Of a stretch of 38,902 nucleotides of DNA, positions 7,810-16,344 are shown piece by piece. The notes below the pieces were generated by a model. It saw only the letters and a list, made by a program, of their open reading frames with translations. It was not told the DNA's origin and ran no database searches. The first letter of the stretch is position 1. Each line of letters opens with the position of its first letter. Source of the stretch: JBLHOS01 sp047623825 (GTDB lineage Bacteria; Pseudomonadota; Alphaproteobacteria; Rhodobacterales; Rhodobacteraceae); the NCBI GenBank assembly GCA_047623825.1, contig JBLHOS010000018.1:1-38902 (forward strand), read 5' to 3'. A program made the position numbers and the translations under genes.

Positions 7810-8913
7810 ATGAGCCAGATCGGAATTGGTATCCTTGGGGGCGGATATATGGGCAAAGCGCATGCTGTGGCCATGTCCTCAGTTGCTGCAATCTTTGATA
7901 CCACTCTTCGGCCAAGACTTGAAATGGTCTGCGCCAGCACGGCTGCGTCAGCCGAAACTTACCGAGCGGCATACGGATTTGGACGGGCCACCGATGATTG
8001 GCGCATCCTTGTCGCAGACCCAGCGGTTGAGGCTATCATTATTGCCAGCCCACAATCGACCCATCGCGCGGCGGCTGAGGCGGCATTTGCGCTCGGCAAA
8101 CCAGTCTTTTGTGAAAAACCGATGGGTGCATCCCTAGAAGACAGTCGCGCTATGGTTGCAGCAGCCGAGGCGTCTGGTGTGCCAAACATGGTTGGCTTCA
8201 ACTACATTCGAACCCCCGCCAGCCAGTTCGCACGGACCCTGATCGCAGACGGAACTATCGGCGACGTGACCTGGTTTCGCGGCGAACATACAGAGGATTT
8301 TTTCGCCGATCCGGCATCGCCTGCGACTTGGCGAACGGCAGGTGATGCCAATGGAACCATGGGCGATCTAGCCCCCCATATGATCAATGCCGCACTTGCC
8401 TTGATCGGCCCGATTGATCGGGTCATGGGTGAAGTCGAAACCGTCCACACTGATCGGCCCGGCGGCATTGTCACCAACGATGATCATGCACAAATGATGT
8501 GCCGCTTTGCCACCGGCGCAATGGGCCATATGTATTTCAGCCGTATCGCGACTGGCCGTAAAATGGGCTATGCTTATGAGGTGACGGGCACCAAAGGCGC
8601 CATCCGATTTGATCAAGAAGATCAAAACGCATTGTGGCTTTACCTGATGGACGGCCCAGAAGCGACGCGCGGCTTTCGCAAAATCCTGACCGGTCCGGCC
8701 CACCCCGATTACCTGCCATTTTGCCAAGGCCCCGGACACGGCACCGGCTATCAAGATCAGATCATTATTGAGGCCCGCGATTTTCTGCGCGCCATCGAAA
8801 CTGGCCGTACCATCTGGCCCAGTTTTCGCGACGGCATGGCCGTTAATCAGATCGTGGCGGCTGTTATGGCCTCCTCGAACTCAAAATCCTGGCAACAGGT
8901 CGACACATTCTAA
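7810..8913 (+). CDS. Gfo/Idh/MocA-family dehydrogenase, inositol locus
   Basis: The 367-residue protein has an N-terminal Rossmann motif (GILGGGYMGKAHA, residues 7-19), the EKPMG motif and a GDLAPHMINAALALIGPI catalytic-region segment. It is the first gene of the plus-strand operon and lies directly beside the shared operator. The likely role is NAD(P)-dependent oxidation or reduction of an inositol isomer or inosose, for example scyllo- or D-chiro-inositol, but specificity cannot be read from sequence. The ATG at 7810 has only a weak AGG upstream. The TIM-barrel gene begins 24 bases after its stop. It is longer than the IolG of the minus-strand operon and clearly divergent from it. Confidence 0.8.
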   Translation: MSQIGIGILGGGYMGKAHAVAMSSVAAIFDTTLRPRLEMVCASTAASAETYRAAYGFGRATDDWRILVADPAVEAIIIASPQSTHRAAAEAAFALGKPVFCEKPMGASLEDSRAMVAAAEASGVPNMVGFNYIRTPASQFARTLIADGTIGDVTWFRGEHTEDFFADPASPATWRTAGDANGTMGDLAPHMINAALALIGPIDRVMGEVETVHTDRPGGIVTNDDHAQMMCRFATGAMGHMYFSRIATGRKMGYAYEVTGTKGAIRFDQEDQNALWLYLMDGPEATRGFRKILTGPAHPDYLPFCQGPGHGTGYQDQIIIEARDFLRAIETGRTIWPSFRDGMAVNQIVAAVMASSNSKSWQQVDTF

Positions 8914-8937
8914 TTCTCGAATAAAGGAAGCTGTTCC

Positions 8938-9831
8938 ATGTCCATCAAGATCGGCAACGCCCCCTGCTCTTGGGGTGTTGAATTTGCAAATGACCCGCGT
9001 AACCCGTCCTGGAAATCGGTGCTGCACGACTGTGCAGCCGCCGGCTATAAAGGGATCGAACTAGGTCCCGTGGGCTTCATGCCGGAAGATCCTGCGCTGC
9101 TGGCCGACGCGTTGGCCGCCGAAGATCTGGAACTGATCGGCGGCGTTGTCTTTCGTGCATTTCACGACCCCGACCAATGGGACGACGTGGTGGATGGCAC
9201 AATCCGAACCTGCAAAGCGCTTGCAGCTCATGGTGCCCATCATCTGGTTTTGATCGATTCCATTTCGCCGCGCCGGGCACCAACTGCTGGCCGCGCCGCT
9301 GAGGCTGAGCAAATGGACAAAGCCGAATGGACTGCATATCGCGACCGGATCGCCACCGCAGCCCGCATCGGCGCTGAGGAATATGGCCTGACTGTTGGCA
9401 TCCACGCACACGCCGCGGGCTTTATGGATTTTGAACCTGAGTTGGAGCGTTTGCTGAATGAAGTTGACGAGAACCTGCTTAAGATCTGCTTTGATACTGG
9501 CCACCACTCCTACGCCGGATTTGATCCTGTTGCTTTCATGAAGCGCCATATTGGCCGCATCTCTTACATGCATTTCAAAGATATCGATCCTGTCGTAAAG
9601 GCCGATGTTATTGCCAAGCGGGCCGGGTTCTACGACGCCTGTGGGCAGGGGATTTTCTGCAACTTGGGTCAAGGCGATGTTGATTTTCCGACCGTCCGTC
9701 AGGTGCTGCTGGATGCCAGATTTGACGGCTGGTGCACTGTGGAACAGGATTGCGATCCGACCCTTGATCCCGACCCCGTCGGGGACGCAACGGCGAACCG
9801 CGCCTATCTCAAAGCCATTGGCTTTCACTAA
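8938..9831 (+). CDS. IolE/IolI-like TIM-barrel protein (probable inosose dehydratase or isomerase)
   Basis: The 297-residue protein belongs to the xylose-isomerase-like TIM-barrel family (AP endonuclease 2 fold). Recognisable segments include NAPCSWG near the N-terminus, KGIELGPVGFMPED (about 41-54), GIHAHAAGFMDFE, CFDTGHHSYAGFDP (about 184-197), YMHFKDIDP and the C-terminal CTVEQDCDP. These hold the His, Asp and Glu residues that bind the metal. The inositol pathway needs an IolE dehydratase acting on 2-keto-myo-inositol, and no other candidate exists in the window. However, the N-terminus differs from the classical IolE pattern, so an isomerase role (IolI-like) or action on a different inosose remains possible. 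AAAGGAAG precedes the ATG. Confidence 0.7.
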   Translation: MSIKIGNAPCSWGVEFANDPRNPSWKSVLHDCAAAGYKGIELGPVGFMPEDPALLADALAAEDLELIGGVVFRAFHDPDQWDDVVDGTIRTCKALAAHGAHHLVLIDSISPRRAPTAGRAAEAEQMDKAEWTAYRDRIATAARIGAEEYGLTVGIHAHAAGFMDFEPELERLLNEVDENLLKICFDTGHHSYAGFDPVAFMKRHIGRISYMHFKDIDPVVKADVIAKRAGFYDACGQGIFCNLGQGDVDFPTVRQVLLDARFDGWCTVEQDCDPTLDPDPVGDATANRAYLKAIGFH

Positions 9832-9844
9832 GGAGTATTAGGAT

Positions 9845-11002
9845 ATGGCAAAGCTGAATTGGGGAATGATCGGTGGCGGCGAAGGCAGCCAAATCGGTCC
9901 TGCGCATCGGTTGGGTTCGGGGCTGGATGCAGAATTTTCTTTTGTTGCCGGTGCCTTAGATCATCGACCCGAGGCTGGACGTGATTATGGCCAACGTCTG
10001 GGTTTGGCAGCTGATCGGGCCTATGGCGATTGGGCTGAAATGCTGGAAGGTGAGCGTAATCGCAGTGACCGCGTTGATCTGGTAACCGTCGCCACACCCA
10101 ACTCTACCCATTTTGAGATCACAAAAGCCTACCTTGAGGCGGGGTTCCATGTGCTATGCGAAAAGCCCATGACAATGACCGTCGATGAGGGCGAAGAGAT
10201 TGTGCGTATCGCTCAATCCTCTGGTCGAATTTGTGCGGTCAATTATGGCTACTCCGGCTACTCACTGGTCCGTCACATGCGCGCGATGGTTGCCCGGGGC
10301 GACCTTGGTGCCATACGACTGGTCAAGGCTGAATTTGCCCACGGCCACCACGCCGATGCCGCCGATGCCGACAATCCACGCGTCCGTTGGCGCTATGATC
10401 CGGCACAGGCTGGTGTCTCAGCGCAATTCGCCGATTGTGGGATCCACGCCCTTCATATGGCCAGTTTTGTGACCGGACAGCAGGTAACGACTCTGTCGGC
10501 AGACACGGTGTCTTGCATTGCCAGTCGTGAACTAGAAGACGACGCGATGGTCAATTTCCGAATGGATGGTGGCACGGTTGGCAGGCTGTGGACCTCATCG
10601 ATTGCGATCGGACGCCAGCACGGTCTGACGCTGCAGGTCTTTGGTGAGAGAGGCGGCCTGCGTTGGTCGCAAGAACAACCCAATCAATTGTTCTGGATGC
10701 CGCTTGGGGAACGACTGCAAACGATCGAGCGTGGTGAGGCCGGGTTATCACCTGAGGCGGATCGCACGACGCGTGTTACTATCGGACATGCCGAGGGTAT
10801 GCCGCTTGCCTTTGCAAATATTTACAAAGATTTGGCCGAAGCCATCCGGGCGGAAAAAGACGGGCGCGCGATTGATCCAGCGGCTGATCTATATCCACGG
10901 GCAGCCGATGGTCTACGCTCAATGGCCGCCGTTTTCGCGGTTGCAGAATCGGGTCAAGCTCAGGGCCAATGGGTCGATGCACGGCCACCGATGTTTCGCT
11001 AA
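9845..11002 (+). CDS. Gfo/Idh/MocA-family dehydrogenase, third copy in the inositol locus
   Basis: The 385-residue protein has a variant Rossmann start (WGMIGGGEGSQIGPAHR, about residues 6-22), the CEKPMTMT motif (about 99-106) and an FADCGIHALHMASFVTG segment in the catalytic region. The ATG follows a strong AAGGAG and lies 13 bases after the TIM-barrel gene, so the two are co-transcribed. Its stop overlaps the convergent lacI stop by 3 bases. The GGGEGS variant and the greater length mark a different subfamily from iolG. A role with other inositol stereoisomers or keto intermediates is inferred from context only. Confidence 0.78.
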   Translation: MAKLNWGMIGGGEGSQIGPAHRLGSGLDAEFSFVAGALDHRPEAGRDYGQRLGLAADRAYGDWAEMLEGERNRSDRVDLVTVATPNSTHFEITKAYLEAGFHVLCEKPMTMTVDEGEEIVRIAQSSGRICAVNYGYSGYSLVRHMRAMVARGDLGAIRLVKAEFAHGHHADAADADNPRVRWRYDPAQAGVSAQFADCGIHALHMASFVTGQQVTTLSADTVSCIASRELEDDAMVNFRMDGGTVGRLWTSSIAIGRQHGLTLQVFGERGGLRWSQEQPNQLFWMPLGERLQTIERGEAGLSPEADRTTRVTIGHAEGMPLAFANIYKDLAEAIRAEKDGRAIDPAADLYPRAADGLRSMAAVFAVAESGQAQGQWVDARPPMFR

Positions 11003-11997
11003 GGGCGGGGGCGCAGCGTGCCCCGCTCAATCAACGAGCACGGAAAAATCCGCGCCTCTGGGTAGCGCATTGGATCATCTAGCATCGCCACCATCAGTTC
11101 AACCGTCGAGCCTATGATCTGCTCAATCGGTTGACGGATGGTGGTCAGATTGATGTTTTGCCAGCCAGCCATTTCCATGTCGTTCAGGCCAATAATCCCC
11201 AGATCCTCGGGGACCTTGAACCCCATTTCTTGTGCTGCACTCAACGCGCCAACCGACAAAACATCGTCACCACAAAAATACGCCTCAGCCGGTGATTTAG
11301 CCAACAGACGAAGCATCTCATGGCGTCCAGCACCAAACGAATAGGCCGAAGCGAATGTGTAGCTGGTCTTGATATTTCTGTGTTTCGCAAGCTCCGTCAT
11401 GAAACCCTGATAGCGGTCCTGTGTTGAGGTGGCGCCCTCTGGCCCACCCAGGAATCCAACGCTTTGATAACCACGCTCAATCAATTCACGTGCAGCAATC
11501 CGCCCACACTCAACGTTGTCGACCCCCACAACGTGGACTTGTGGCGCACTGGCGTGGCGACCAAAACTATGCACCACCGGGACCCCTGCCTCACGAAATG
11601 CGCGGGCAAATTCTGTTGGTAATGTCGACGATGCGACGACGACCCCATCTACCGAGTATTGCCGCAGCATACGCACAGAATTGGCCGGGTCCGTCTCATC
11701 AGACAGGTTCACCAATAAGGGGCGTAGGCCCCGATCCTGCAACCCCCGGGTGAACAGATCAAAAATTTCTAGAAACAACGGGTTGTGAAAGTTGTTTGAA
11801 ACCAGCCCAATTAATTTTGTGCGCCCTGTTGTCAAACTGGAGGCAAGCGCATTCGGGCTATAGCCCAGTTCAGTCGCAGCCTTTTCCACTTTGCGGCGCA
11901 TCTTGCTGGAAACCGACGCGCCGTTGGTAAAGGCGCGCGAGACCGCTGAGCGAGATACACCCGCGCGTTCCGCCACATCCTTTAGTGTCGCTGCCAT
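10999..11997 (-). CDS. LacI-family transcriptional repressor of the inositol locus
   Basis: The 332-residue regulator has an N-terminal helix-turn-helix (TLKDVAERAGVSRSAVSRAF, residues 4-23), a hinge helix (ALASSLTTGRT, about 52-62) and a periplasmic-binding-protein-like effector domain. The ATG at 11995-11997 is preceded by GAGGAA at good spacing. A TTG seven codons upstream would also fit the frame but has weaker support. The gene lies between two operons that each have the same palindrome in their promoter, one of them its own promoter, which implies autoregulation. The effector is probably an inositol or an inosose derivative, and this is inference. Many other bacteria control iol genes with RpiR- or DeoR-family proteins instead. 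Confidence 0.88.
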   Translation of the reverse strand: MAATLKDVAERAGVSRSAVSRAFTNGASVSSKMRRKVEKAATELGYSPNALASSLTTGRTKLIGLVSNNFHNPLFLEIFDLFTRGLQDRGLRPLLVNLSDETDPANSVRMLRQYSVDGVVVASSTLPTEFARAFREAGVPVVHSFGRHASAPQVHVVGVDNVECGRIAARELIERGYQSVGFLGGPEGATSTQDRYQGFMTELAKHRNIKTSYTFASAYSFGAGRHEMLRLLAKSPAEAYFCGDDVLSVGALSAAQEMGFKVPEDLGIIGLNDMEMAGWQNINLTTIRQPIEQIIGSTVELMVAMLDDPMRYPEARIFPCSLIERGTLRPRP

Positions 11998-12082
11998 TCT
12001 GGTTCCTCGTCTCGCCAAGTCGTTGTCGCAAATATGTACCGCAAGCTTGTCTGAATGACAGCCTCTATCCGATCAAACATTT

Positions 12083-12098
12083 TTGCAACCGGTTGCAA
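12083..12098. promoter_or_regulatory. LacI-type operator in the lacI / transporter divergent promoter
   Basis: A perfect 16-base palindrome, TTGCAACCGGTTGCAA, lies 86 bases upstream of the repressor start and 90 bases upstream of the binding-protein start. It is identical to the core of the site at 7768-7785. The shared site indicates joint control of the transporter, the repressor itself and both catabolic operons. Confidence 0.85.
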
Positions 12099-12188
12099 TA
12101 TTAAAGGAATCATGTTTTGCTAATTATCAGAAGACGCCGATAAGATCGTTCTTCGCGCCGAAGGGCACCATAAAACCGGGAGGAAGTT

Positions 12189-13139
12189 ATGAAAACACTT
12201 ACCAAAACGCTTGCGATTGCCGCAGCAGTGGCCACAGCGCCATTGATGATGGCGACGACAGCTACGGCTGAGGACTTGCGTTATGTTCTCGTCAGCCATG
12301 CACCTGACAGCGACAGCTGGTGGAACACCGTCAAAAACGGCATTGCACTGGCCGGTGAACAGATGAATGTTGAGGTTGAGTACCGCAACCCGCCAACAGG
12401 TGATCTGGCCGACATGGCACGGATCATCGATCAGGCGGCAGCGTCCAGCCCAGATGGCATCATCACGACTCTGGCTGACTTTGATGTTCTGTCCGGTCCG
12501 ATTCGTGCGGCAGTCGACTCTGGTATCGACGTCATCATCATGAATTCCGGCACACCTGCACAGGCCCGCGAAGTTGGCGCGCTGATGTATGTTGGTCAGC
12601 CAGAATATGACGCAGGGTACGCGGCAGGTCTTCGCGCCAGCGGTGATGGCGTCAGCAGCTTCTTGTGCGTTAATCACTACATCTCTTCGCCGTCTTCATC
12701 AGAGCGCTGCCAAGGCTTCGCAGATGGTTTGGGTGTCGAACTAGGCAACCAGATGATCGACAGCGGCCAAGACCCTGCCGAGGTCAAGAACCGCGTTCTG
12801 GCCTATCTGAATGCCAACCCAGACACCGATGCTGTCCTGACGCTTGGGCCAACATCTGCTGATCCAACAATTTTGGCGCTACAAGAAAACGGCATGGCCG
12901 GTGACATCTATTTCGGCACGTTCGATCTGGGTGAAAACATCGTTCAAGCGATCAAAGACGGCATCATCGTGTGGGGCATCGACCAGCAACCATTCCTGCA
13001 GGCCTATCTGCCGGTTGTGGTTCTGACGAACTATCACCGTTACGGTGTTCTGCCGGGCAACAACATCAACTCTGGCCCCGGCTTTGTAACCGCTGACGGG
13101 CTTGAGCTGGTCGAAATGTTCGCTGGCGAATTCCGCTAG
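12189..13139 (+). CDS. CUT2 sugar ABC transporter periplasmic binding protein (probable inositol)
   Basis: The 316-residue protein has a Sec signal peptide: basic start MKTLTKTL, a hydrophobic Ala-rich core, and probable cleavage after ATTATA near residue 27. The mature part is of the periplasmic binding protein type 1/LacI class. The ATG follows a strong GGGAGGAAG. It is the first gene of a three-gene uptake operon with the permease and ATPase downstream and a LacI operator upstream. In this context myo-inositol or a related cyclitol is the likely ligand. Related systems in other alphaproteobacteria carry fructose, ribose or inositol, so the ligand is inferred. A strong hairpin follows the stop codon. 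Confidence 0.82.
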   Translation: MKTLTKTLAIAAAVATAPLMMATTATAEDLRYVLVSHAPDSDSWWNTVKNGIALAGEQMNVEVEYRNPPTGDLADMARIIDQAAASSPDGIITTLADFDVLSGPIRAAVDSGIDVIIMNSGTPAQAREVGALMYVGQPEYDAGYAAGLRASGDGVSSFLCVNHYISSPSSSERCQGFADGLGVELGNQMIDSGQDPAEVKNRVLAYLNANPDTDAVLTLGPTSADPTILALQENGMAGDIYFGTFDLGENIVQAIKDGIIVWGIDQQPFLQAYLPVVVLTNYHRYGVLPGNNINSGPGFVTADGLELVEMFAGEFR

Positions 13140-13152
13140 ATTGACCTGAAAA

Positions 13153-13188
13153 AGGTGGCACCGTTCCTGCGGTGCCACCTATTTTTTT
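13153..13188 (+). terminator. intrinsic terminator or attenuator between binding protein and permease
   Basis: A perfect 11-base-pair stem pairs AGGTGGCACCG (13153-13163) with CGGTGCCACCT (13170-13180) around a 6-base loop. One A and then seven T residues follow. It stands in the 73-base gap between two genes of one operon, so it probably terminates only partly and protects the upstream message. That would leave more binding protein than membrane components. Confidence 0.85.
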
Positions 13189-13212
13189 CTCAAAAAATTC
13201 ACAGGAAGCCTC

Positions 13213-14334
13213 ATGCCCAACGAAGCCAGTGTCCCAAGTGAGGACGAACGCGTCCGCGAAACCTCACCCTTCAGAAAGGCCTTGATCCGTCCCGAGCTTG
13301 GTGGGATGTGTGGAACAATCGTTGTCTTTGCGCTCTTCTTGATCTTTGCCGGTGATAGTGGAATGTTCACGTCGCAAGGCGCATTGAACTGGTCGATCGT
13401 CTCAGCGCAGTTCATGATCATCGCAGTCGGCGCCTGCCTTTTGATGATCGCAGGTGAGTTTGATTTGTCCGTCGGATCCATGATCGGCTTTGCTGGCATG
13501 TCGATCGCGATCTTCACAATTACACTGTCTTGGCCAGTCTGGCAGGCGATCCTAGTTACTTTCGTGATCTGCGTCGCGATAGGGGCGCTAAGCGGTTTTA
13601 TCGTTGTGCGAACCGGCCTACCAAGCTTCATAGTGACGCTTGCATTCTTGTTCATTTTGCGCGGCTTTACGATTTTTCTACCTCAACTTCTGGAGCGCAA
13701 AACTATCATCGGCGGGATCGATGTTGCAGCACAGGGCGATTGGCTGGCCCCATTCTTCGGTGGTAAGGTGCTAACCGGGTTCTTTGCCTGGCTTGGCGAG
13801 AATGAGCTGATCACGACGTTTTCCCGAGGAAGCCGAATAGGCGAACCTGTCGTCGATGGCATCCCGATGCTGATCATCTGGGCCATCGGTTTGGTTTTGT
13901 TCGGTCACTTCGTCCTGACCCGCACACGATTCGGCAACTGGATTTTTGCTGCAGGCGGCGATGCGCAGGCCGCCCGATACGTTGGTGTCCCAGTCAACCG
14001 TGTAAAGATCCTGATGTTCATGTTCACCGCGTTCTGCGCGACCGTTTTTGCCACTTGTCAGGTTATGGAATTTGGCAGCGCCGGGGCGGACCGTGGTCTG
14101 CTGAAAGAATTTGAAGCGATCATTGCGGTTGTTATTGGTGGCGCGCTTTTGACGGGCGGATACGGCTCAGTCATCGGGGCGGCTTTGGGCGCACTGATCT
14201 TCGGCGTTGTACAACAGGGCCTGTTCTTTGCAGGTGTCGAAAGCTCACTCTTCCGAGTTTTCCTAGGCGTCATCCTGCTGTTTGCGGTGATCCTGAATAC
14301 CTACATTCGCCGTTTGATCACGGGGGAGCGTTGA
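13213..14334 (+). CDS. CUT2 sugar ABC transporter permease
   Basis: The 373-residue membrane protein has about ten hydrophobic segments and belongs to the BPD_transp_2 (RbsC/FrcB-like) family. Diagnostic stretches are AGEFDLSVGSM (about 81-91), SGFIVVRTGLPSFIVTLAFL and AARYVGVPVNRVK, the cytoplasmic EAA-like loop that meets the ATPase. The last part, GGYGSVIGAALGALIFGVVQQGLFF, is also characteristic. A basic/acidic N-terminal tail of about 35 residues precedes the first membrane segment. GGAAGCC precedes the ATG. The next gene starts one base after the stop, which indicates tight coupling with the ATPase. Confidence 0.88.
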   Translation: MPNEASVPSEDERVRETSPFRKALIRPELGGMCGTIVVFALFLIFAGDSGMFTSQGALNWSIVSAQFMIIAVGACLLMIAGEFDLSVGSMIGFAGMSIAIFTITLSWPVWQAILVTFVICVAIGALSGFIVVRTGLPSFIVTLAFLFILRGFTIFLPQLLERKTIIGGIDVAAQGDWLAPFFGGKVLTGFFAWLGENELITTFSRGSRIGEPVVDGIPMLIIWAIGLVLFGHFVLTRTRFGNWIFAAGGDAQAARYVGVPVNRVKILMFMFTAFCATVFATCQVMEFGSAGADRGLLKEFEAIIAVVIGGALLTGGYGSVIGAALGALIFGVVQQGLFFAGVESSLFRVFLGVILLFAVILNTYIRRLITGER

Positions 14335-14335
14335 T

Positions 14336-15115
14336 ATGACCACACCTATTATTCAGATGCGCGACATCGAGAAACATTTTGGCTCAGTCATTGCGCTGGC
14401 GGGTGTCTCGCTCGATATCAATCCGGGCGAATGCCACTGCCTTTTGGGCGACAACGGCGCCGGGAAATCGACCTTCATCAAGACCATGTCCGGCGTGCAC
14501 AAACCGACCAAAGGCGAGATCATTTTCGAAGGTAAGGAGATGAGTTTTGCCGACCCGCGCGATGCGATCTCAGCGGGGATCGCGACGGTCTATCAAGATC
14601 TAGCCATGATCCCATTGATGTCTGTCAGTCGCAATTTCTTTATGGGAAATGAGCCGATCCGTTCCTACGGGCCAATCAAGACCTTTGATCACGAATACGC
14701 TAACCGCGTGACCATGGAAGAGATGGCGAAGATGGGTATCAACCTGCGCGGACCAGATCAGGCCGTGGGAACCCTGTCGGGTGGTGAGCGTCAGACCGTT
14801 GCTATCGCGCGCGCCGTGCATTTTGGCGCCAAGGTGCTGATCTTGGATGAGCCTACGTCAGCCTTGGGAGTGCGCCAAACGGCAAACGTCCTGTCAACGA
14901 TTGATAAGGTGCGCAAGCAAGGGATCGCCGTTGTCTTCATCACCCACAACGTGCGCCATGCAATGGCCGTCGGAAACCGCTTTACGGTTCTTAATCGCGG
15001 CAAGACCCTTGGCACCGCGTTGCGAGGTGAGATTACCCCTGAGGAGTTACAGGACCTGATGGCCGGCGGTCAGGAAATGGCCCAACTTGAAGGTTCGTTG
15101 GGCGGCACTGTCTAA
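14336..15115 (+). CDS. CUT2 sugar ABC transporter ATP-binding protein
   Basis: The 259-residue ATPase has a single nucleotide-binding domain: Walker A GDNGAGKST (38-46), Q-loop YQD (86-88), signature LSGGE (147-151), Walker B VLILDEP (167-173) and switch histidine H204. It has one ABC domain, unlike the double-domain RbsA type, and so resembles the FrcA-type arrangement of rhizobial fructose transporters. It energises import through the permease encoded just upstream. It is the last gene of the operon. A convergent short-chain dehydrogenase gene ends 50 bases further on, with only a weak hairpin and no T-run between them. Confidence 0.88.
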   Translation: MTTPIIQMRDIEKHFGSVIALAGVSLDINPGECHCLLGDNGAGKSTFIKTMSGVHKPTKGEIIFEGKEMSFADPRDAISAGIATVYQDLAMIPLMSVSRNFFMGNEPIRSYGPIKTFDHEYANRVTMEEMAKMGINLRGPDQAVGTLSGGERQTVAIARAVHFGAKVLILDEPTSALGVRQTANVLSTIDKVRKQGIAVVFITHNVRHAMAVGNRFTVLNRGKTLGTALRGEITPEELQDLMAGGQEMAQLEGSLGGTV

Positions 15116-15165
15116 AACAGAATTCGGGCGGGGTTTGTGTTTGCAAGGCTCCGCCTGATCCCCGT

Positions 15166-15822
15166 CTAAAGCGCGTGTGCGCGCCCGTCCCAGGTTTCAA
15201 AACACCCAGTTGTCGCCATGCAGAGCGTATCAAATCGTTGGATCAATCCGATGGCCGCCTCTGCGGCAACCAGATCAGCCGTTGGTCCGCCCATATCGGT
15301 CTGGACCCAACCGGGGTGATAAATACCCACCGCAATCGCATCACCCGCCAGATCGGTTGCCAGATTGCGCCCAATATTCACCGCTGCCGCCTTTGATGCG
15401 CGGTACATATAGGACCCGCCGTTGGCCCGGGTTGAGCTGCCCATTTGCGATGAGATGATTGCGATTTTTGGTGCCTTGGCTTGCCGAAGATTGGCCAAGA
15501 ACGCCTGAACCGTCAGAAAGACGCCCGTTGCGTTGACCGCAAATGTCTCCGCCCATTGCGCGGCTGGAAAGCCGTCCTCTAACACTTGGCCCTTGTCATG
15601 CAAGATACCTGCATTGCAGATCAGCAGATCGATGGGATCGTTGATTGAGGCGGCCAGCATCCGAAGTTGCACGTCATCCGTCACATCAAGCGTGCGCCAA
15701 TCAATGTCGTCATCAGGCATTGCACCACGGGTCGCGGCAATCACGTCATCACCGCGCGCGTCCATCTGCTGCGCCAACTCGAGGCCAATCCCGCGCGACG
15801 CACCGGTTATCAAGGTTCGCAT
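15166..15822 (-). CDS. short-chain dehydrogenase/reductase
   Basis: The 218-residue protein is of the classical SDR fold. It has the NAD(P) motif TGASRGIG (6-13), NAG at 70-72, the catalytic serine in AIISSQMGSS (124-125) and the YxxxK pair Y140/K144. A PGWVQTDMGG segment follows. The length is short for the family but complete, and close to the csgA-like or YciK-type small SDRs. It starts directly after the DUF1178 stop codon with no gap, so the two form one transcript. The substrate is unknown. Confidence 0.85.
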   Translation of the reverse strand: MRTLITGASRGIGLELAQQMDARGDDVIAATRGAMPDDDIDWRTLDVTDDVQLRMLAASINDPIDLLICNAGILHDKGQVLEDGFPAAQWAETFAVNATGVFLTVQAFLANLRQAKAPKIAIISSQMGSSTRANGGSYMYRASKAAAVNIGRNLATDLAGDAIAVGIYHPGWVQTDMGGPTADLVAAEAAIGLIQRFDTLCMATTGCFETWDGRAHAL

Positions 15823-16281
15823 TTAGTTTGCCTTTGATTTCGGGATTATCGGCAAGGGTGCAATGGCGATGCCGTCATCTAACAGGGATTTTACTTCTTG
15901 TGGATTGGCCTCACCGTGGATCATCCGCTCTGGCGCATCGCCCAAATGCATCTTGCGGGCCTCTTGCGCGAATTTGCCACCAACATAGGTCGAATTGGTG
16001 TCGATATGCGCTTTCAGGGCCTTCAGGGCCTGTTCCGGCGAGATCTTGCGCGTTGGTTCCTCAGCAATTGCGGGCAGCTTTCCGTCTGACGGCAAAGTCG
16101 CTAGCTTGGTGTTGTCCCTCACGGCCACCCTTGGGGTCATGATCGCCTTTGAAATACCTACCTTGCCACAGATCATGCACGCGACCAACCCGCGCGCATT
16201 CAGCGTGTCAAACGCTTCACCAGACTGAAACCAGCTGTCAAAATCATGCCCGTCTGGGCATTTGAGGGAATATCGGATCAT
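15823..16281 (-). CDS. DUF1178 family protein
   Basis: This 152-residue protein of the DUF1178 family is widespread in alphaproteobacteria. The N-terminal part resembles a small zinc ribbon, with C8 and H12 in CPDGH and C35/C38 in CMICGK. The C-terminal part has the conserved GKFAQEARKMHLGDAPERMIHGEA stretch, abbreviated here to its start and end: GKFAQEARKMH and MIHGEA. No biochemical role is established. Upstream, 63 bases away on the same strand, is the NUDIX gene. Downstream it abuts the SDR gene. Confidence 0.85.
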   Translation of the reverse strand: MIRYSLKCPDGHDFDSWFQSGEAFDTLNARGLVACMICGKVGISKAIMTPRVAVRDNTKLATLPSDGKLPAIAEEPTRKISPEQALKALKAHIDTNSTYVGGKFAQEARKMHLGDAPERMIHGEANPQEVKSLLDDGIAIAPLPIIPKSKAN

Positions 16282-16344
16282 CGAGGTGTGAACCTACAGC
16301 GTTACAGGTGTAAATCAAGCAAACAACAGACGGATCGCAGTGTC

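Noticed and set aside
9061..9828. A 255-residue open frame on the minus strand opposite the IolE-like gene
   Set aside because: It is fully antisense to a well-supported TIM-barrel gene, has no family resemblance and no ribosome site, and breaks the operon order.
15126..15156. Possible terminator between the sugar ABC ATPase and the SDR gene
   Set aside because: A short GGCGG/CCGCC pairing exists, but the loop is about 15 bases and no T-run follows on either strand.
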